The notes under the pieces were generated by a model that did no database searches, had not been told where the DNA came from, and was given only the letters and a program-made list of their open reading frames with translations. Below, one piece after another: positions 35,072 through 44,632 of a stretch of 64,000 nt of DNA. The DNA is taken from the NCBI GenBank assembly GCA_016713905.1, contig JADJOE010000001.1, positions 1,117,001 through 1,181,000 on the forward strand, given 5' to 3'. Positions within the stretch are counted from its first letter, which is position 1. Every line of letters starts with the position of its first letter. Source of the DNA: Candidatus Vicinibacter proximus. Its GTDB lineage: Bacteria; Bacteroidota; Bacteroidia; Chitinophagales; Saprospiraceae. Both the position numbers and the translations under genes were made by a program.

Positions 35072-35812
35072 ATGAAAAAGTTTTTATTGTGGTTGTTGGT
35101 TTGCGGATTTGTGCACAACCATTCCTTTGCACAAGCCAAGACCGACATGCCTGCTTACCAGATGTTCAACAACATGTTGGTAAAACCAAAACGTGGTATG
35201 GAGAAAAAATTTGAAGATGGGGTCAAAGCACACAATGCCATGTTTCACAGTTCAGGACCTAACAGAGCTACACTCTCTCAGATTACGGAGGGATTTAAGA
35301 GTGACGGCTGGTATGTCTGGAGTATGGGTCCTATGACATTTACAGATATGGATCATGCACCGGGTGGTGATGCCAAGCATGATGCAGACTGGGATAAAAA
35401 TGTAGATGTTTACGTGGAAGAATATGGCGAATCCCATTTTTGGAAATTACAGGATAAACTTTCCTACACACCACCAAATTACAATCCAAGTCATATTGAT
35501 GTATGGATTGTAGACATCAAACCCGGAATGAGATATGAATTCGCTGAACTCATGAAAATGAATAAAGCAGTTTGGGATGCAAAAAAGTATAACTTTTCTT
35601 CCAGAGTATTTTACAATGAATTGTGGAACAGGAGTGGACAGGACGCTGCAGTTATTTTTAATTTTGAAAAGTATGCAGAGTATGATGAAGACATTAAGTT
35701 TAAAGAAGATTATGAATCTGTACATGGTCCCGGATCTTATGATAGTTTTTGGAAGCGCTGGCACCTGTGTGTAGAAGGTGTTAATGAACAAATGAGAAAA
35801 TTTATTAAATAA
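35072..35812 (+). CDS. Secreted protein of unknown function
   Basis: The 246-residue protein has a signal peptide (MKKFLLWLLVCGFVHNHSFA). Two similar halves are visible: MLVKPKRGMEKKFEDGVKAH in the first and VDIKPGMRYEFAELMKMN in the second. Both suggest a pair of ferredoxin-like (dimeric alpha-beta barrel, ABM-type) domains. No catalytic residues are clear. I do not recognise a named family. It is followed by a candidate terminator. Confidence 0.82.
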   Translation: MKKFLLWLLVCGFVHNHSFAQAKTDMPAYQMFNNMLVKPKRGMEKKFEDGVKAHNAMFHSSGPNRATLSQITEGFKSDGWYVWSMGPMTFTDMDHAPGGDAKHDADWDKNVDVYVEEYGESHFWKLQDKLSYTPPNYNPSHIDVWIVDIKPGMRYEFAELMKMNKAVWDAKKYNFSSRVFYNELWNRSGQDAAVIFNFEKYAEYDEDIKFKEDYESVHGPGSYDSFWKRWHLCVEGVNEQMRKFIK

Positions 35813-35856
35813 TTCTTAGTTTCTTATTTTTAAAATTCTCTTTATTGAGGATTATT

Positions 35857-35918
35857 ATCCCTTGCATGCTGTCGTGTATAATTATCTTTTATAGTGCCGG
35901 TTTGCAAGGGATTTTTTT
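35857..35918 (+). terminator. Candidate Rho-independent terminator
   Basis: Arms ATCCCTTGCA (35857-35866) and TGCAAGGGAT (35903-35912) pair perfectly over 10 bases. The loop is ~36 bases and a T run follows. The loop is long, so it may instead be a structured element. Confidence 0.5.
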
Positions 35919-36568
35919 ATATTTAAAGTTCATGTATTAATGTATTTTTTATCAAGTCAGGTAAATTCTATAGTGAATAAGTAGAAATTAAACCTCTTTA
36001 GTTGCTGTATTAATTAAATTCCGATACCTCATATAGTTATCGAATGAGAAATTCAGATCGGCCTTTTTCATTTTAGCTAAAACTGATTTAAAAAGCGTTA
36101 AAAACAAAATACTGTTTGAGCTCGCTTGCAGATAAGCAAATAAATTTATGACAGTAAGACCAAGAGCTATTATGGATGATTAAGGCGAGTTCATTTTGTT
36201 TAGCTTTTTAGATCAGTTTTTGCGTTAAGAAATGAAAACAGCCTTGATTTTTTTTGGTTCTTTTTTGTATTAAGACAAAAAAGAACAATGTGAATAAAAG
36301 GATGGAATTTAGGACAACTTTAGTGACAAACGGGGTCAGCAAAACTGGTTTCTCCCAAAATTTTCAACTTGCCTCTTTTTTAGACTTGTGTTTGATGGAA
36401 TATTAAATTTTTCTTAAAGTGCAATAAGAAGTTCAGGATATCCTTTTTGATTGTATTTTTAAACTTGATTTAGCTTATCGATTTGAGCAAATCGAATAAT
36501 AGAAATAATATTTCCACTCATTATTTTGTTAAAAGTAGAATCGAATCATCATCTCAGAATATTATGTC
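35919..36568. other. Gene-free stretch with a perfect inverted repeat
   Basis: No gene is seen in ~650 bases. At 36257-36286 arms GTTCTTTTTTGT and ACAAAAAAGAAC pair perfectly around ATTAAG, a repeat of the kind found scattered in Bacteroidota genomes. It may be a terminator or a mobile-element scar. Confidence 0.55.
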
Positions 36569-38236
36569 ATGAAAAGATCAGAATTTGTAAGGATGTTTGG
36601 TGGATTGAATCAAAGTATGCGGCCAGATCCGCAATCGGGAATCAATCCTTATACAGGACCCTGGACCACTACACAGGTTGTGCATCTGTTGAGAAGAGCC
36701 ACCTTCGGGGTTAGGAAATCGGAAGTGGACCAGTTGTTATCTCTGGGTATGAATGCAGCAGTAGACAAATTGCTGGATACCGCCGGGGCTAAAGATCCTA
36801 TTCCATCCCCACCCCTGAATGTGTACAGCACACCGGCAGAACCCGATCCGACAACCCCTTACGGACAGACCTTTATCAATGCCCCCGCTGTCACTCCCAT
36901 TCCACCGCAATATTATCAGGCTCGGACGGATGTGTTTAAAGCCTGGTGGGCCGGAAATATGATCCATCAGAAAATGACCATTACAGAAAAATTAACCCTT
37001 TTCTGGTTTAATCACTTTGCATTGGAGGCAGATACGGTTCAGATCGCACAGGCGATGTATTATTATTATAAACTACTCAGAGAAAATGCATTGGGTAATT
37101 TTAAAACCATGGTGAAGCTGGTATCCGTTGATCCGGCAATGCTCCGGTATCTAAATGGCCAGCTGAACAGCAAGGCTGCACCAGATGAAAATTACGCTCG
37201 CGAATTACAGGAACTTTTTACCATTGGAAAAGGACCGGATGCTACCTGGACAGAAGATGATGTGAAAGCTGCTGCGAAAGTTCTTACGGGCTATCGGATT
37301 AATCCATTGACCACACCGATTTCCTATTATTTTGACTTTAATCAGCACGATCTATCTACCAAAAGATTTTCAACTTTCTACAACAATAAAACCATCACCG
37401 GAAAATTTGGTCCGGCAGGAGAACAGGAATTGGATGAGCTGATTAACATGCTCACCGACAATATTGAAACTGCACGACACATGGTGCGTAAATTATACCA
37501 GTTTTTCGTGTATTACGAAATTCCAAATGATGTAGAGATGAATGTCATTAGACCACTTGCAGACCTTTATAAATCGTCAGGATACGACAACAAAAAAGTA
37601 GTAGAGACTTTGTTTAAGTCAGAGCATTTTTATGATATGCTCAGTGTGGGTTGTATCATCAAGAGTCCTTTGGATTATTCAATTGGGTTGACCAAAGAAT
37701 TTTCTATTAAATTTCCCGACCAATCCAATCTGGTAAATCAGTATTTATCCTGGGGGCTTATAGCCTCTTTGTCTGCTTATCAGGGATTAAACATAGCCGA
37801 TCCACCGGTAGTTTCCGGATGGCAGGCCTGGTATCAGTCTCCCCAGTTTCATGAGATTTGGATCAATGCAGATACGCTTGCAAACCGCAACAGGGTGGCA
37901 GAAAATATTACCAGCAGCAAAGGGGTAGAGTTTAATGGAATTTCCTTAAAAGTAGATCCCATAATTCTGGCATCCAGCTTTTCACAACCACAAGATGCCT
38001 TGCAGTTGGTGAAAGATTCTGTGGCCATCTTGTACAATTATACCCTTTCAGATACTTCCATTCAATATTTAAAATCTTTTCTAATTCAGGGACTTCCCGG
38101 GGACAGTTATTGGACAGACATCTGGTTAGAATATACCGGAAATCCAACAGATCCTGCCTTAAAAAATGCAGTGACCCTGAGATTAAATGCCCTCTTTAAA
38201 GAAATCATTAGCCAAGCAGAATATCATCTATCCTAA
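36569..38236 (+). CDS. DUF1800 protein
   Basis: The 555-residue protein starts at 36569. It has the DUF1800 pattern: VVHLLRRATFGVRKSEVDQLL near the N-terminus, WWAGNMIHQKMTITEKLTLFWFNHF, and DENYARELQELFTIGKG. DUF1800 proteins are usually encoded next to a DUF1501 protein, as here (11-base gap), and are thought to act outside the cytoplasm, but no reaction is established. No typical signal peptide is visible at this start, so export is unclear. The pair probably works as one unit. Confidence 0.9.
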   Translation: MKRSEFVRMFGGLNQSMRPDPQSGINPYTGPWTTTQVVHLLRRATFGVRKSEVDQLLSLGMNAAVDKLLDTAGAKDPIPSPPLNVYSTPAEPDPTTPYGQTFINAPAVTPIPPQYYQARTDVFKAWWAGNMIHQKMTITEKLTLFWFNHFALEADTVQIAQAMYYYYKLLRENALGNFKTMVKLVSVDPAMLRYLNGQLNSKAAPDENYARELQELFTIGKGPDATWTEDDVKAAAKVLTGYRINPLTTPISYYFDFNQHDLSTKRFSTFYNNKTITGKFGPAGEQELDELINMLTDNIETARHMVRKLYQFFVYYEIPNDVEMNVIRPLADLYKSSGYDNKKVVETLFKSEHFYDMLSVGCIIKSPLDYSIGLTKEFSIKFPDQSNLVNQYLSWGLIASLSAYQGLNIADPPVVSGWQAWYQSPQFHEIWINADTLANRNRVAENITSSKGVEFNGISLKVDPIILASSFSQPQDALQLVKDSVAILYNYTLSDTSIQYLKSFLIQGLPGDSYWTDIWLEYTGNPTDPALKNAVTLRLNALFKEIISQAEYHLS

Positions 38237-38246
38237 ATTAAGAAAC

Positions 38247-39833
38247 ATGAAACGTCGTAAGTTTATAAAATCCGCCGCCGCCGCAAGTGTTGTAGTGCCT
38301 TCCATGATCAATGGTATTCCGCTGCAGGCACACAGCAATAATGCATGGCTGCAATCTGTCCTGAATCCTGGATTGGAAACAGATCATGTGATGGTGCTTA
38401 TTTATCTCGGAGGAGGTAATGATGGATTGAATACGGTAGTACCTGTAGATAATTACAGCCGACTGGATGCGGCCCGAAAAAATGTTTTGTTGCCACAAAA
38501 TCAATTGTTGAAACTAAACGGATTTGCCAATACTGCACTTCATCCTGCCATGACCGGTATGCAGACTCTTTTTAATGAAGGGAAAGTAAACATCGTACAA
38601 TCTGTGGGCTACCCAAATCCAAATTTTTCACACTTCAGGGCAACAGACATTTGGGCAAGCGCCAGCGAAGCCAATCAATACCTCGACTCTGGTTGGCTCG
38701 GAAGGTATCTGAATGAAGAATTTCCGGGTTTTCCGCTCGATTATCCGAATGCTGCAAATCCTGATCCGTTAGCCATCCAGGTAGGGGCTAATCTTCCGTT
38801 GCTTTTTCAGGGTCCAAATGCTCAAATGTCCATGAATGTGTCCAATCCGGACATTTTTGGGGCATGGCCAACCGGATTAAGTGATCCTCCACCAGCAACA
38901 CCACTCGGTCATGAATTGAATTACATCCGAACTATAAGCCGACAATCCAAAACCTACGCGGATACGCTTGTTAAAGGTTTTTTAAAAGGTAATAATCTCG
39001 GAAATTACCCTGCAGGAAATTATTTAGCGGATACGCTGAAAGTGATCGCACGCCTGATTAATGGTGGCCTCAAAACCAGATTGTATTTGGTAAATCTATA
39101 CGGCTTTGATACCCATTCTGATCAGGTGGTTACCGGTAACAACGCTACGGGAGCGCATGCCAACCTCTTGAAATTACTGAGTGATGCCGTTTTTTCATTT
39201 CAGCGTGATATAGAACTCATGAACGTGGCACATCGTGTCATGGGTATGACTTTTTCTGAATTTGGAAGAAGGATTAAATCCAACGACAGCGTAGGAACAG
39301 ATCATGGTGCTGCAGCGCCTTTGTTTGTATTTGGTTCAAAGGCAAGAGGCGGAATTACAGGCAACAATCCAATTATTCCTTCGACCGTTACAGAAAATGA
39401 CAATCTGCCCATGCAGTATGATTTCCGGTCTGTGTATGCATCAGTGCTCAAGGATTGGTTCTGTGTCAAGGATGATAGTCTGCAAAGAATTCTCTTAAAA
39501 AATTTCCAGGCACTTCCACTGATAAAAAATGAGTGCAGCACTACGGATACCAAGAATCTTAAAGATGCCGAAGATGCTCTGCAAATCATCGCCAGCCCAA
39601 ATCCAATGACTTCTTTTACAAATATTCAAATTGCAACTGGCACAGATGGTGTAGCTCAGTTACAGTTGATAGATCCATTAGGCCGACTGGCTAAAATTTT
39701 ATTTTCCGGCAAATTGCAAAACGGTACCCATCAGTTCAGTTTGGAAAATGAAGGGTACGCACCGGGCAATTATTACATCAGACTTCAACAGGGCAATGCA
39801 CAAAAGACGGAGCCATTGTTGATTGTAAGATAG
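38247..39833 (+). CDS. DUF1501 protein with Tat-like signal and T9SS tail
   Basis: The start at 38247 opens MKRRKFIKSAAAASVVVPSM, a Tat-like signal with KRRKF. A longer frame begins at 38187 inside the preceding gene and is not used. The body is a DUF1501 domain (sulfatase/alkaline-phosphatase-like fold in this family): LIYLGGGNDGLNTVVP, NFSHFRATDIWAS, YGFDTHSDQV and MTFSEFGRR, followed by GTDHGAA. The last ~85 residues (IASPNPMTSFTNIQI ... GNYYIRLQQG) form a T9SS sorting domain. It is co-transcribed with the DUF1800 gene upstream. The combination of Tat signal and T9SS tail is seen in the DUF1501 family of this phylum. Confidence 0.9.
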   Translation: MKRRKFIKSAAAASVVVPSMINGIPLQAHSNNAWLQSVLNPGLETDHVMVLIYLGGGNDGLNTVVPVDNYSRLDAARKNVLLPQNQLLKLNGFANTALHPAMTGMQTLFNEGKVNIVQSVGYPNPNFSHFRATDIWASASEANQYLDSGWLGRYLNEEFPGFPLDYPNAANPDPLAIQVGANLPLLFQGPNAQMSMNVSNPDIFGAWPTGLSDPPPATPLGHELNYIRTISRQSKTYADTLVKGFLKGNNLGNYPAGNYLADTLKVIARLINGGLKTRLYLVNLYGFDTHSDQVVTGNNATGAHANLLKLLSDAVFSFQRDIELMNVAHRVMGMTFSEFGRRIKSNDSVGTDHGAAAPLFVFGSKARGGITGNNPIIPSTVTENDNLPMQYDFRSVYASVLKDWFCVKDDSLQRILLKNFQALPLIKNECSTTDTKNLKDAEDALQIIASPNPMTSFTNIQIATGTDGVAQLQLIDPLGRLAKILFSGKLQNGTHQFSLENEGYAPGNYYIRLQQGNAQKTEPLLIVR

Positions 39834-39889
39834 GGCTGCTTAATCAAAATAGTAAGTTTTGAAAAAAGTGATTATTGTGTCATGAATAG

Positions 39890-39920
39890 TTTGTAAATTT
39901 AAGTTAATGCAGTATTTTTG
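39890..39920 (+). promoter_or_regulatory. Bacteroidota-type promoter for the subtilase gene
   Basis: TTTG at 39890-39893 and TATTTTTG at 39913-39920 are separated by 19 bases. This matches the phylum's -33 TTTG / -7 TAnnTTTG consensus at the ideal spacing, about 24 bases upstream of the ATG at 39944. Confidence 0.7.
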
Positions 39921-39943
39921 TTGACTAACTTAAATTATTACAG

Positions 39944-41191
39944 ATGAAACTAACGCCAAGTATTCAAAGTTTTAAACTTTTATTCTGTTTGTTGCTCATG
40001 CTAGCTGCATGTAAGCACGAAACAACAGAACAATACATTGCACCTTTATTCACCCCACCTGGTCAGGTCATCAGCAACCAATACATCATTTTGTTTGAAG
40101 ACAATTTGGTCGACCTGAGTAAACTAAATTCTGCCGATGTTCAAAGGGCACAAAGGCCATCAGTTGGCGAAACCCGCAAACAAATAGTAAAGGATAGAAT
40201 TCTTGAGATTGTCTCACCGATGGGGATTAGACCAGATGCCATCATTGATGTATATGCCGAATTGATGATTGGATTTTCAGCAGTTTTGGACAACAACCAG
40301 CTTACACAATTGCGAAACCATCCTAATGTAAAACAAATCGAACAGGACATGATCGTGAATCTCCCTGAAACCACACTGGAATATCAGAATGTAGGGCTCA
40401 GAGCACAATCTACACCGTGCGGCATCACCAATGCAGGAGGATCTGCGGACGGTAGCGCTTCATCCAAATGGATTTGGATCGTGGACACAGGAATCGATCT
40501 CGATCATCCTGATCTGAATGTAGAGACTGGAAGCCAGTATGCAAAATCATTTGTAAAAGGAAGCAAAAGTGCCGATGACTGCCATGGACATGGTACACAT
40601 TGTTCAGGGATTGCTGCCGCCAAGAACAATGACATTGGTGTAGTTGGGGTTTCAGCCGGAGCTCGGGTGGTGCCTGTTAGGGTTTTAAATTGTCAAGGTT
40701 CAGGAACCACCTCCGCTATATTATCAGGACTTAATCATGTTGCTGCAAATGACGAACCAGGTGATGTAGTAAATTTAAGTCTTGGAGGATACTGGGGTGC
40801 AAATTGTGATGCAAATTCTTCCTATTCTGCTGCTTTAAAAAATATGAGTGCTGCGGGTACCCGTATTGCAATAGCTTCAGGAAATTCTGCTGCAAATGCC
40901 GCTTTGTACACCCCAGCTTGTGCAAATGCCACAAATATTCATACCACTGCATCTATGACTTGTGCAAAAGCCTGGTCTTCATTTTCTAACTATGGCGTAC
41001 CTCCGGTGGATTGGATTGCAACCGGCTCCAGTGTATATTCTACTTACAAGGATGGCACTTATGCTACCTTAAGTGGGACTTCCATGGCAGCACCACATGT
41101 TGCAGGAATTATGCACAACATACAGGCTAGTCCTAACCAAAATGGAACGGTAACTTACAACAACATAGACTATAAAATTGCCGTGAGGTGA
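39944..41191 (+). CDS. Subtilisin-family (S8) protease lipoprotein
   Basis: The 415-residue protein has a lipoprotein signal ending LMLAAC (Cys23). An inhibitor-I9-like propeptide (NQYIILFEDNLVDLSKL ... LRNHPNVKQIEQDMIV) follows, then the S8 domain. The triad is Asp181 (IVDTGIDLDHPDL), His216 (CHGHGTHCSGIAA) and Ser380 (LSGTSMAAPHVAG). It is most similar to the proteinase K/aqualysin branch. It should cut proteins in the periplasm or at the surface after autoprocessing. No T9SS tail is present. The gene has its own promoter and a terminator at 41219-41248. Confidence 0.95.
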   Translation: MKLTPSIQSFKLLFCLLLMLAACKHETTEQYIAPLFTPPGQVISNQYIILFEDNLVDLSKLNSADVQRAQRPSVGETRKQIVKDRILEIVSPMGIRPDAIIDVYAELMIGFSAVLDNNQLTQLRNHPNVKQIEQDMIVNLPETTLEYQNVGLRAQSTPCGITNAGGSADGSASSKWIWIVDTGIDLDHPDLNVETGSQYAKSFVKGSKSADDCHGHGTHCSGIAAAKNNDIGVVGVSAGARVVPVRVLNCQGSGTTSAILSGLNHVAANDEPGDVVNLSLGGYWGANCDANSSYSAALKNMSAAGTRIAIASGNSAANAALYTPACANATNIHTTASMTCAKAWSSFSNYGVPPVDWIATGSSVYSTYKDGTYATLSGTSMAAPHVAGIMHNIQASPNQNGTVTYNNIDYKIAVR

Positions 41192-41218
41192 TTTTAAAAT
41201 TATAACCTTACCTGAATT

Positions 41219-41248
41219 AAGCTCCGGTCCTTGGTCGGGGCTTTTTTC
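41219..41248 (+). terminator. Rho-independent terminator after the subtilase gene
   Basis: AAGCTCCGGTC and GGTCGGGGCTT pair over 11 bases, including G-T pairs, around a CTT loop. A T run follows. Confidence 0.75.
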
Positions 41249-41279
41249 TTTTTATAATCTGAATATCGCAAAACTGGTT

Positions 41280-41580
41280 ATTTCGAGCCTACCGGCTTAA
41301 AATTTACGATAGTTTTATGGGTGCCCCTTTTAATCAACTTAATCATGAAAATATTAATGATCAGGCCGCATTTAAAATGCTATAGTCCTATTGCATCGCA
41401 GTTTAAAACTGCGACAACCAAAAGCGGTTATTTCGAGCCTCCCGGCTTGAAATTTTCGAAAGTTTTTATAGGCACTACTTTTAATCAAAGGGGTAATGAA
41501 AATATCGATTAAGCAGTTCGCATTTAATATCCTAACGTCGTATCGCATTGCATTTTAAATCTGTGACGAACTGAGACCAA
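41280..41580. repeat. Second REP-like array, 150-bp tandem units
   Basis: Palindromes at 41280-41303 (ATTTCGAGCC/GGCTTAAAAT) and 41430-41453 (ATTTCGAGCC/GGCTTGAAAT, TCCC loop) are type B of the 2-3 kb array with altered stem bases. They lie exactly 150 bases apart. Between them are small perfect palindromes, GCATTTAAAATGC (41369-41381) and CGCAGTTTAAAACTGCG. The TTTTAATCA and GGTAATGA-like linkers recall those beside the RAYT gene. No transposase is present here. Confidence 0.6.
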
Positions 41581-41585
41581 ACAAA

Positions 41586-41618
41586 AAAAAGGGAAGACCA
41601 TATAGGCCTTCCCTTTTT
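41586..41618 (-). terminator. Strong hairpin terminator after the susE-like gene
   Basis: AAAAAGGGAAG and CTTCCCTTTTT form an 11-base perfect stem around an 11-base loop. The A/T flanks make it usable on both strands. It lies 24 bases past the stop of the minus-strand gene at 41642. Confidence 0.85.
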
Positions 41619-41641
41619 CTAATTTTTAATAATAAAAAATA

Positions 41642-43096
41642 CTATTGAACGCTTCCGGTTCCGTCTTTAAAATTAAGTGTAATCGTATGACTTCCCGCAG
41701 CTACATTAACTCTTGCCTGATCATTTCCGGTGCCTCGGAACTCAATCTTTCCGTTCAGTACCATCAGCTCTGCTTGCCACCAATCGCATTTCAAGGTAGG
41801 CGAAGCAACATGAATACGTAAATCTCCTGCACTCAATGCTTTGGTAATGGTCACATCTGTTCCGGAAGTAAATTTATTTTCCGGTTTTGCAGCATCGTAT
41901 CCACCAACGCAATCACCAATCAGGTAAACTGCAGCGTCGATAACTTCAATGGTTTCATCTTTAAGGTTCACTACCACAAGGTAATTTCCTGGTGCAGTTG
42001 GAGCAGAAACGTTGTCAGTTCCTTTACCGTAAACACCATTTGTTGCGGTTCCTTTAACGCCAAAGTCTCCTTTCCACTCTCTGCCTGGTGCAAACTTGAA
42101 TCCACCGGTTCCTTCCATTCTTACAATTTTCCAGAATAATTCTGGATGGCTGTGCACCGGAACCATAGGAAGGTCAATGGTTGCCCAATCCCATCCACCA
42201 ACTGCATCACCGATCATGTATAGTTTTTCAGGATATTCAGCAAGAGGAGGTCCGTCACCGGTTTTGGTTTGCGTTGCTGTAAAACCTTTACCCACTTCAT
42301 AAGTTAAAGTGAATTTGTATAAGCCGTAAACAGTATTTGCAATATTTGCACCACCTGCGGTAAGTGCAGCAACCGTTCCACCCAGATTTGAATTTGCCTT
42401 AATCCCTTTCTTACCGCCACCAAGATCAAACTCAGTATCGATATTGATTTTCCATCCATTTGAATAACGGAATTTCCAGTCATTTTTTAACATGAGCACA
42501 TCAGTTGCCTCAAATTCCATTTTAGTCAAATTGAAAGTAGTATTCATTGGTGTATTGGTACTCCATCCACCTGGTGTTGCGCCGCCTATCAAACCATATT
42601 TTACTCTGGCGATGGCTACTTTATTTACACCTAAATCCACAATAACATGATATAAACCATCTTCCGGAACAGTAAATGGGGTAGTAGATTCTACCAAATT
42701 ACCTTTCCAAAGTCCATCTTTTGGTTCATCCACATCCAATGCAGCAGTTTCTACAATTTTGAAATCTGCACCCGGTCCATAGGTTTTACGTGTAGTTCCG
42801 GAGACACTAACGATGTTGAAACCATCAGCACCTGCTTTAACTGGAATATATAACTCCAACAAATTGGTTCTGTCTTCTTGCAGAACTTCATTTTTAGTAA
42901 CTTTAAATAAAGCTTTGGTACTGAAATCCGCAAATCCGGTACCTGCACCTTTTACATAAAGCCCATCTTCTACTACTGTTCCACCACCGCCGGTATCGTC
43001 GTCATCTGAGCATCCGGTCATCCAGAAGCTCAAAGAAGCGACCATCGTCAACAGAAGGTACTTAGAGCAAAAGTTTAAAAAATTTTCCTTAGACAT
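41642..43096 (-). CDS. SusE/SusF-type outer-membrane lipoprotein
   Basis: The 484-residue protein has a lipobox (FWMTGCSDDDD). The Asp-rich stretch after Cys is typical of surface-exposed lipoproteins. Several tandem beta-sandwich modules of the SusE/SusF starch-binding type follow (YHVIVDLGVNKVAIARVKYG, LYMIGDAVGGWDWATIDLP, NYLVVVNLKDETIEVID, VYLIGDCVGGYDAAKP). It should bind an oligo- or polysaccharide on the cell surface for the SusC-SusD transporter upstream, 31 bases away. The recurring GDxxGGxD motif suggests a common ligand site. It is the last gene of the operon. Confidence 0.85.
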   Translation of the reverse strand: MSKENFLNFCSKYLLLTMVASLSFWMTGCSDDDDTGGGGTVVEDGLYVKGAGTGFADFSTKALFKVTKNEVLQEDRTNLLELYIPVKAGADGFNIVSVSGTTRKTYGPGADFKIVETAALDVDEPKDGLWKGNLVESTTPFTVPEDGLYHVIVDLGVNKVAIARVKYGLIGGATPGGWSTNTPMNTTFNLTKMEFEATDVLMLKNDWKFRYSNGWKINIDTEFDLGGGKKGIKANSNLGGTVAALTAGGANIANTVYGLYKFTLTYEVGKGFTATQTKTGDGPPLAEYPEKLYMIGDAVGGWDWATIDLPMVPVHSHPELFWKIVRMEGTGGFKFAPGREWKGDFGVKGTATNGVYGKGTDNVSAPTAPGNYLVVVNLKDETIEVIDAAVYLIGDCVGGYDAAKPENKFTSGTDVTITKALSAGDLRIHVASPTLKCDWWQAELMVLNGKIEFRGTGNDQARVNVAAGSHTITLNFKDGTGSVQ

Positions 43097-43127
43097 TTTT
43101 AAAGATTTATAGTTAATGAATAAAATT

Positions 43128-44600
43128 TTACAAACCTAAATTTGGATTGGCATCAATGGCCCATTGAGGAATTGGAAATAAATTCCTTTCCGGAGCACTT
43201 GCCGGTTTTGCCCACCAGGCATTATTGAATTTCTTAAAACGAATGAGATCTTGTCTTCTGTGCCCCTCAGCAAACATTTCCCTCCCTCTCTCAGCAAGGA
43301 TCATGTCTAAAGTAGTACCTGTCCATGCAGATACACCGGCTCTTTGGCGAACCTGATTGACTAGATTGTCTCCATTTTTTCCTTGTCTGATTTTTGCTTC
43401 TGCGCCCATTAAAAGGATGTCTGCATATCTAAAAAGCGGAAAGTCGTTGTCCAGATTTTCATCTGTACCTGCTGCAATTTCAAATTTACCTATTCTGGCA
43501 CCGGACATTCTGATTTGTTCGAATGTATAAGAACCATCCATGATCAATGCGGGAATTTTAGGATTGATGACCAAAGGTTTTCCAGCTGTTTCATCAAACA
43601 ATGGCTGACCTGTAGAAGTAAATTGTGGTCCAACAATAAATCCTTGTTTTCTAAGGTCGTCATTCGTAAAAGTATTGTAATGATCTTCCACTGCAGCACA
43701 TCCGTTCCATGGTCCAACCAACATGTCAAAGGTTTGATTCATCAAGTAATGAAGTGTCCTCATATGCAAACGGAATCCTTTCAAACTTTTTGAATCGAAT
43801 GGAATGGTGAATATGTTTTCAATGGAATTTTCATTATTTTTTACAAATGGAAGCAAGGGTTTAGCTTCCAGATTATAGATTCCTAATTGTATGATACTGT
43901 CACAATATGATTCAGCCTCTGCCCATTTTTGAGTGCCAGTATAAATTTCCGCATTCAAATAAAGTTTAGCCATAATGGCATAAGCAAGTCCTTTGGAAAC
44001 TGCAAATTTTTTAGTGTTCACTTGGAGATAAGGAAGGCTTTCCTTTAAATCTTTGATCAGGAAATCAAAAATTTCAGCTCGTTTATTTTTCTTTGGTTGT
44101 GGATCGGCCGTAAAAAATGAGGTAACCAAAGGTACATCCCCATAATTGTCCATCAACAAATACAAATAAAAAGCCCTCAGGGTTTTCAATTTTGCAATGT
44201 TTACTTTCGCTGCTTCAGCAGCCTGAAACGGGATGAGTTCATCAATGGCTTTATTTGCTTCAAACACGCCATCATACATCTGTGACCACATAGAATTTAC
44301 AGCATCCACATTGTTATTCCATTCATGGGTATGCAAGACTCTCCATTTACCTCCATCTTCCCAATCTGTAAGCCTCACGGGAAATACAATTTCATCACTG
44401 GTCACCTCTTGTGCCCAAAACCACCATCCCGCATCATCTATGAGGTCCGCAAGTTCCTTATAGGTTGGAATAATATTTAATGCAGCCTGCTCTTCGTTTT
44501 CAGGAAACTCGCTTTCCGGAATTTTGTCAAATATCTTTTCATCCAGTTTGGTACAGGAAAGTGAGAATATTAAAGCAGAAATAAAATATATTTTTTTCAT
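43128..44600 (-). CDS. RagB/SusD family nutrient-binding lipoprotein
   Basis: The 490-residue protein has a lipobox (ALIFSLSCTKLD). The SusD helical TPR-like scaffold is visible: FPENEEQAALNIIPTYKEL, MWSQMYDGVFEANKAIDEL, LKTLRAFYLYLLMDNYGDVPLV and GLAYAIMAKLYLNAEIY. The usual C-terminal block, ILAERGREMFAEGHRRQDLIRF, is present. It forms the lid of the SusC pore and captures the glycan or peptide ligand. It lies between susC-like and susE-like genes with ~30-base gaps, one operon. Confidence 0.95.
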   Translation of the reverse strand: MKKIYFISALIFSLSCTKLDEKIFDKIPESEFPENEEQAALNIIPTYKELADLIDDAGWWFWAQEVTSDEIVFPVRLTDWEDGGKWRVLHTHEWNNNVDAVNSMWSQMYDGVFEANKAIDELIPFQAAEAAKVNIAKLKTLRAFYLYLLMDNYGDVPLVTSFFTADPQPKKNKRAEIFDFLIKDLKESLPYLQVNTKKFAVSKGLAYAIMAKLYLNAEIYTGTQKWAEAESYCDSIIQLGIYNLEAKPLLPFVKNNENSIENIFTIPFDSKSLKGFRLHMRTLHYLMNQTFDMLVGPWNGCAAVEDHYNTFTNDDLRKQGFIVGPQFTSTGQPLFDETAGKPLVINPKIPALIMDGSYTFEQIRMSGARIGKFEIAAGTDENLDNDFPLFRYADILLMGAEAKIRQGKNGDNLVNQVRQRAGVSAWTGTTLDMILAERGREMFAEGHRRQDLIRFKKFNNAWWAKPASAPERNLFPIPQWAIDANPNLGL

Positions 44601-44632
44601 GTTTTTACTTTTTGTGAATCAGATTTGAAGAT

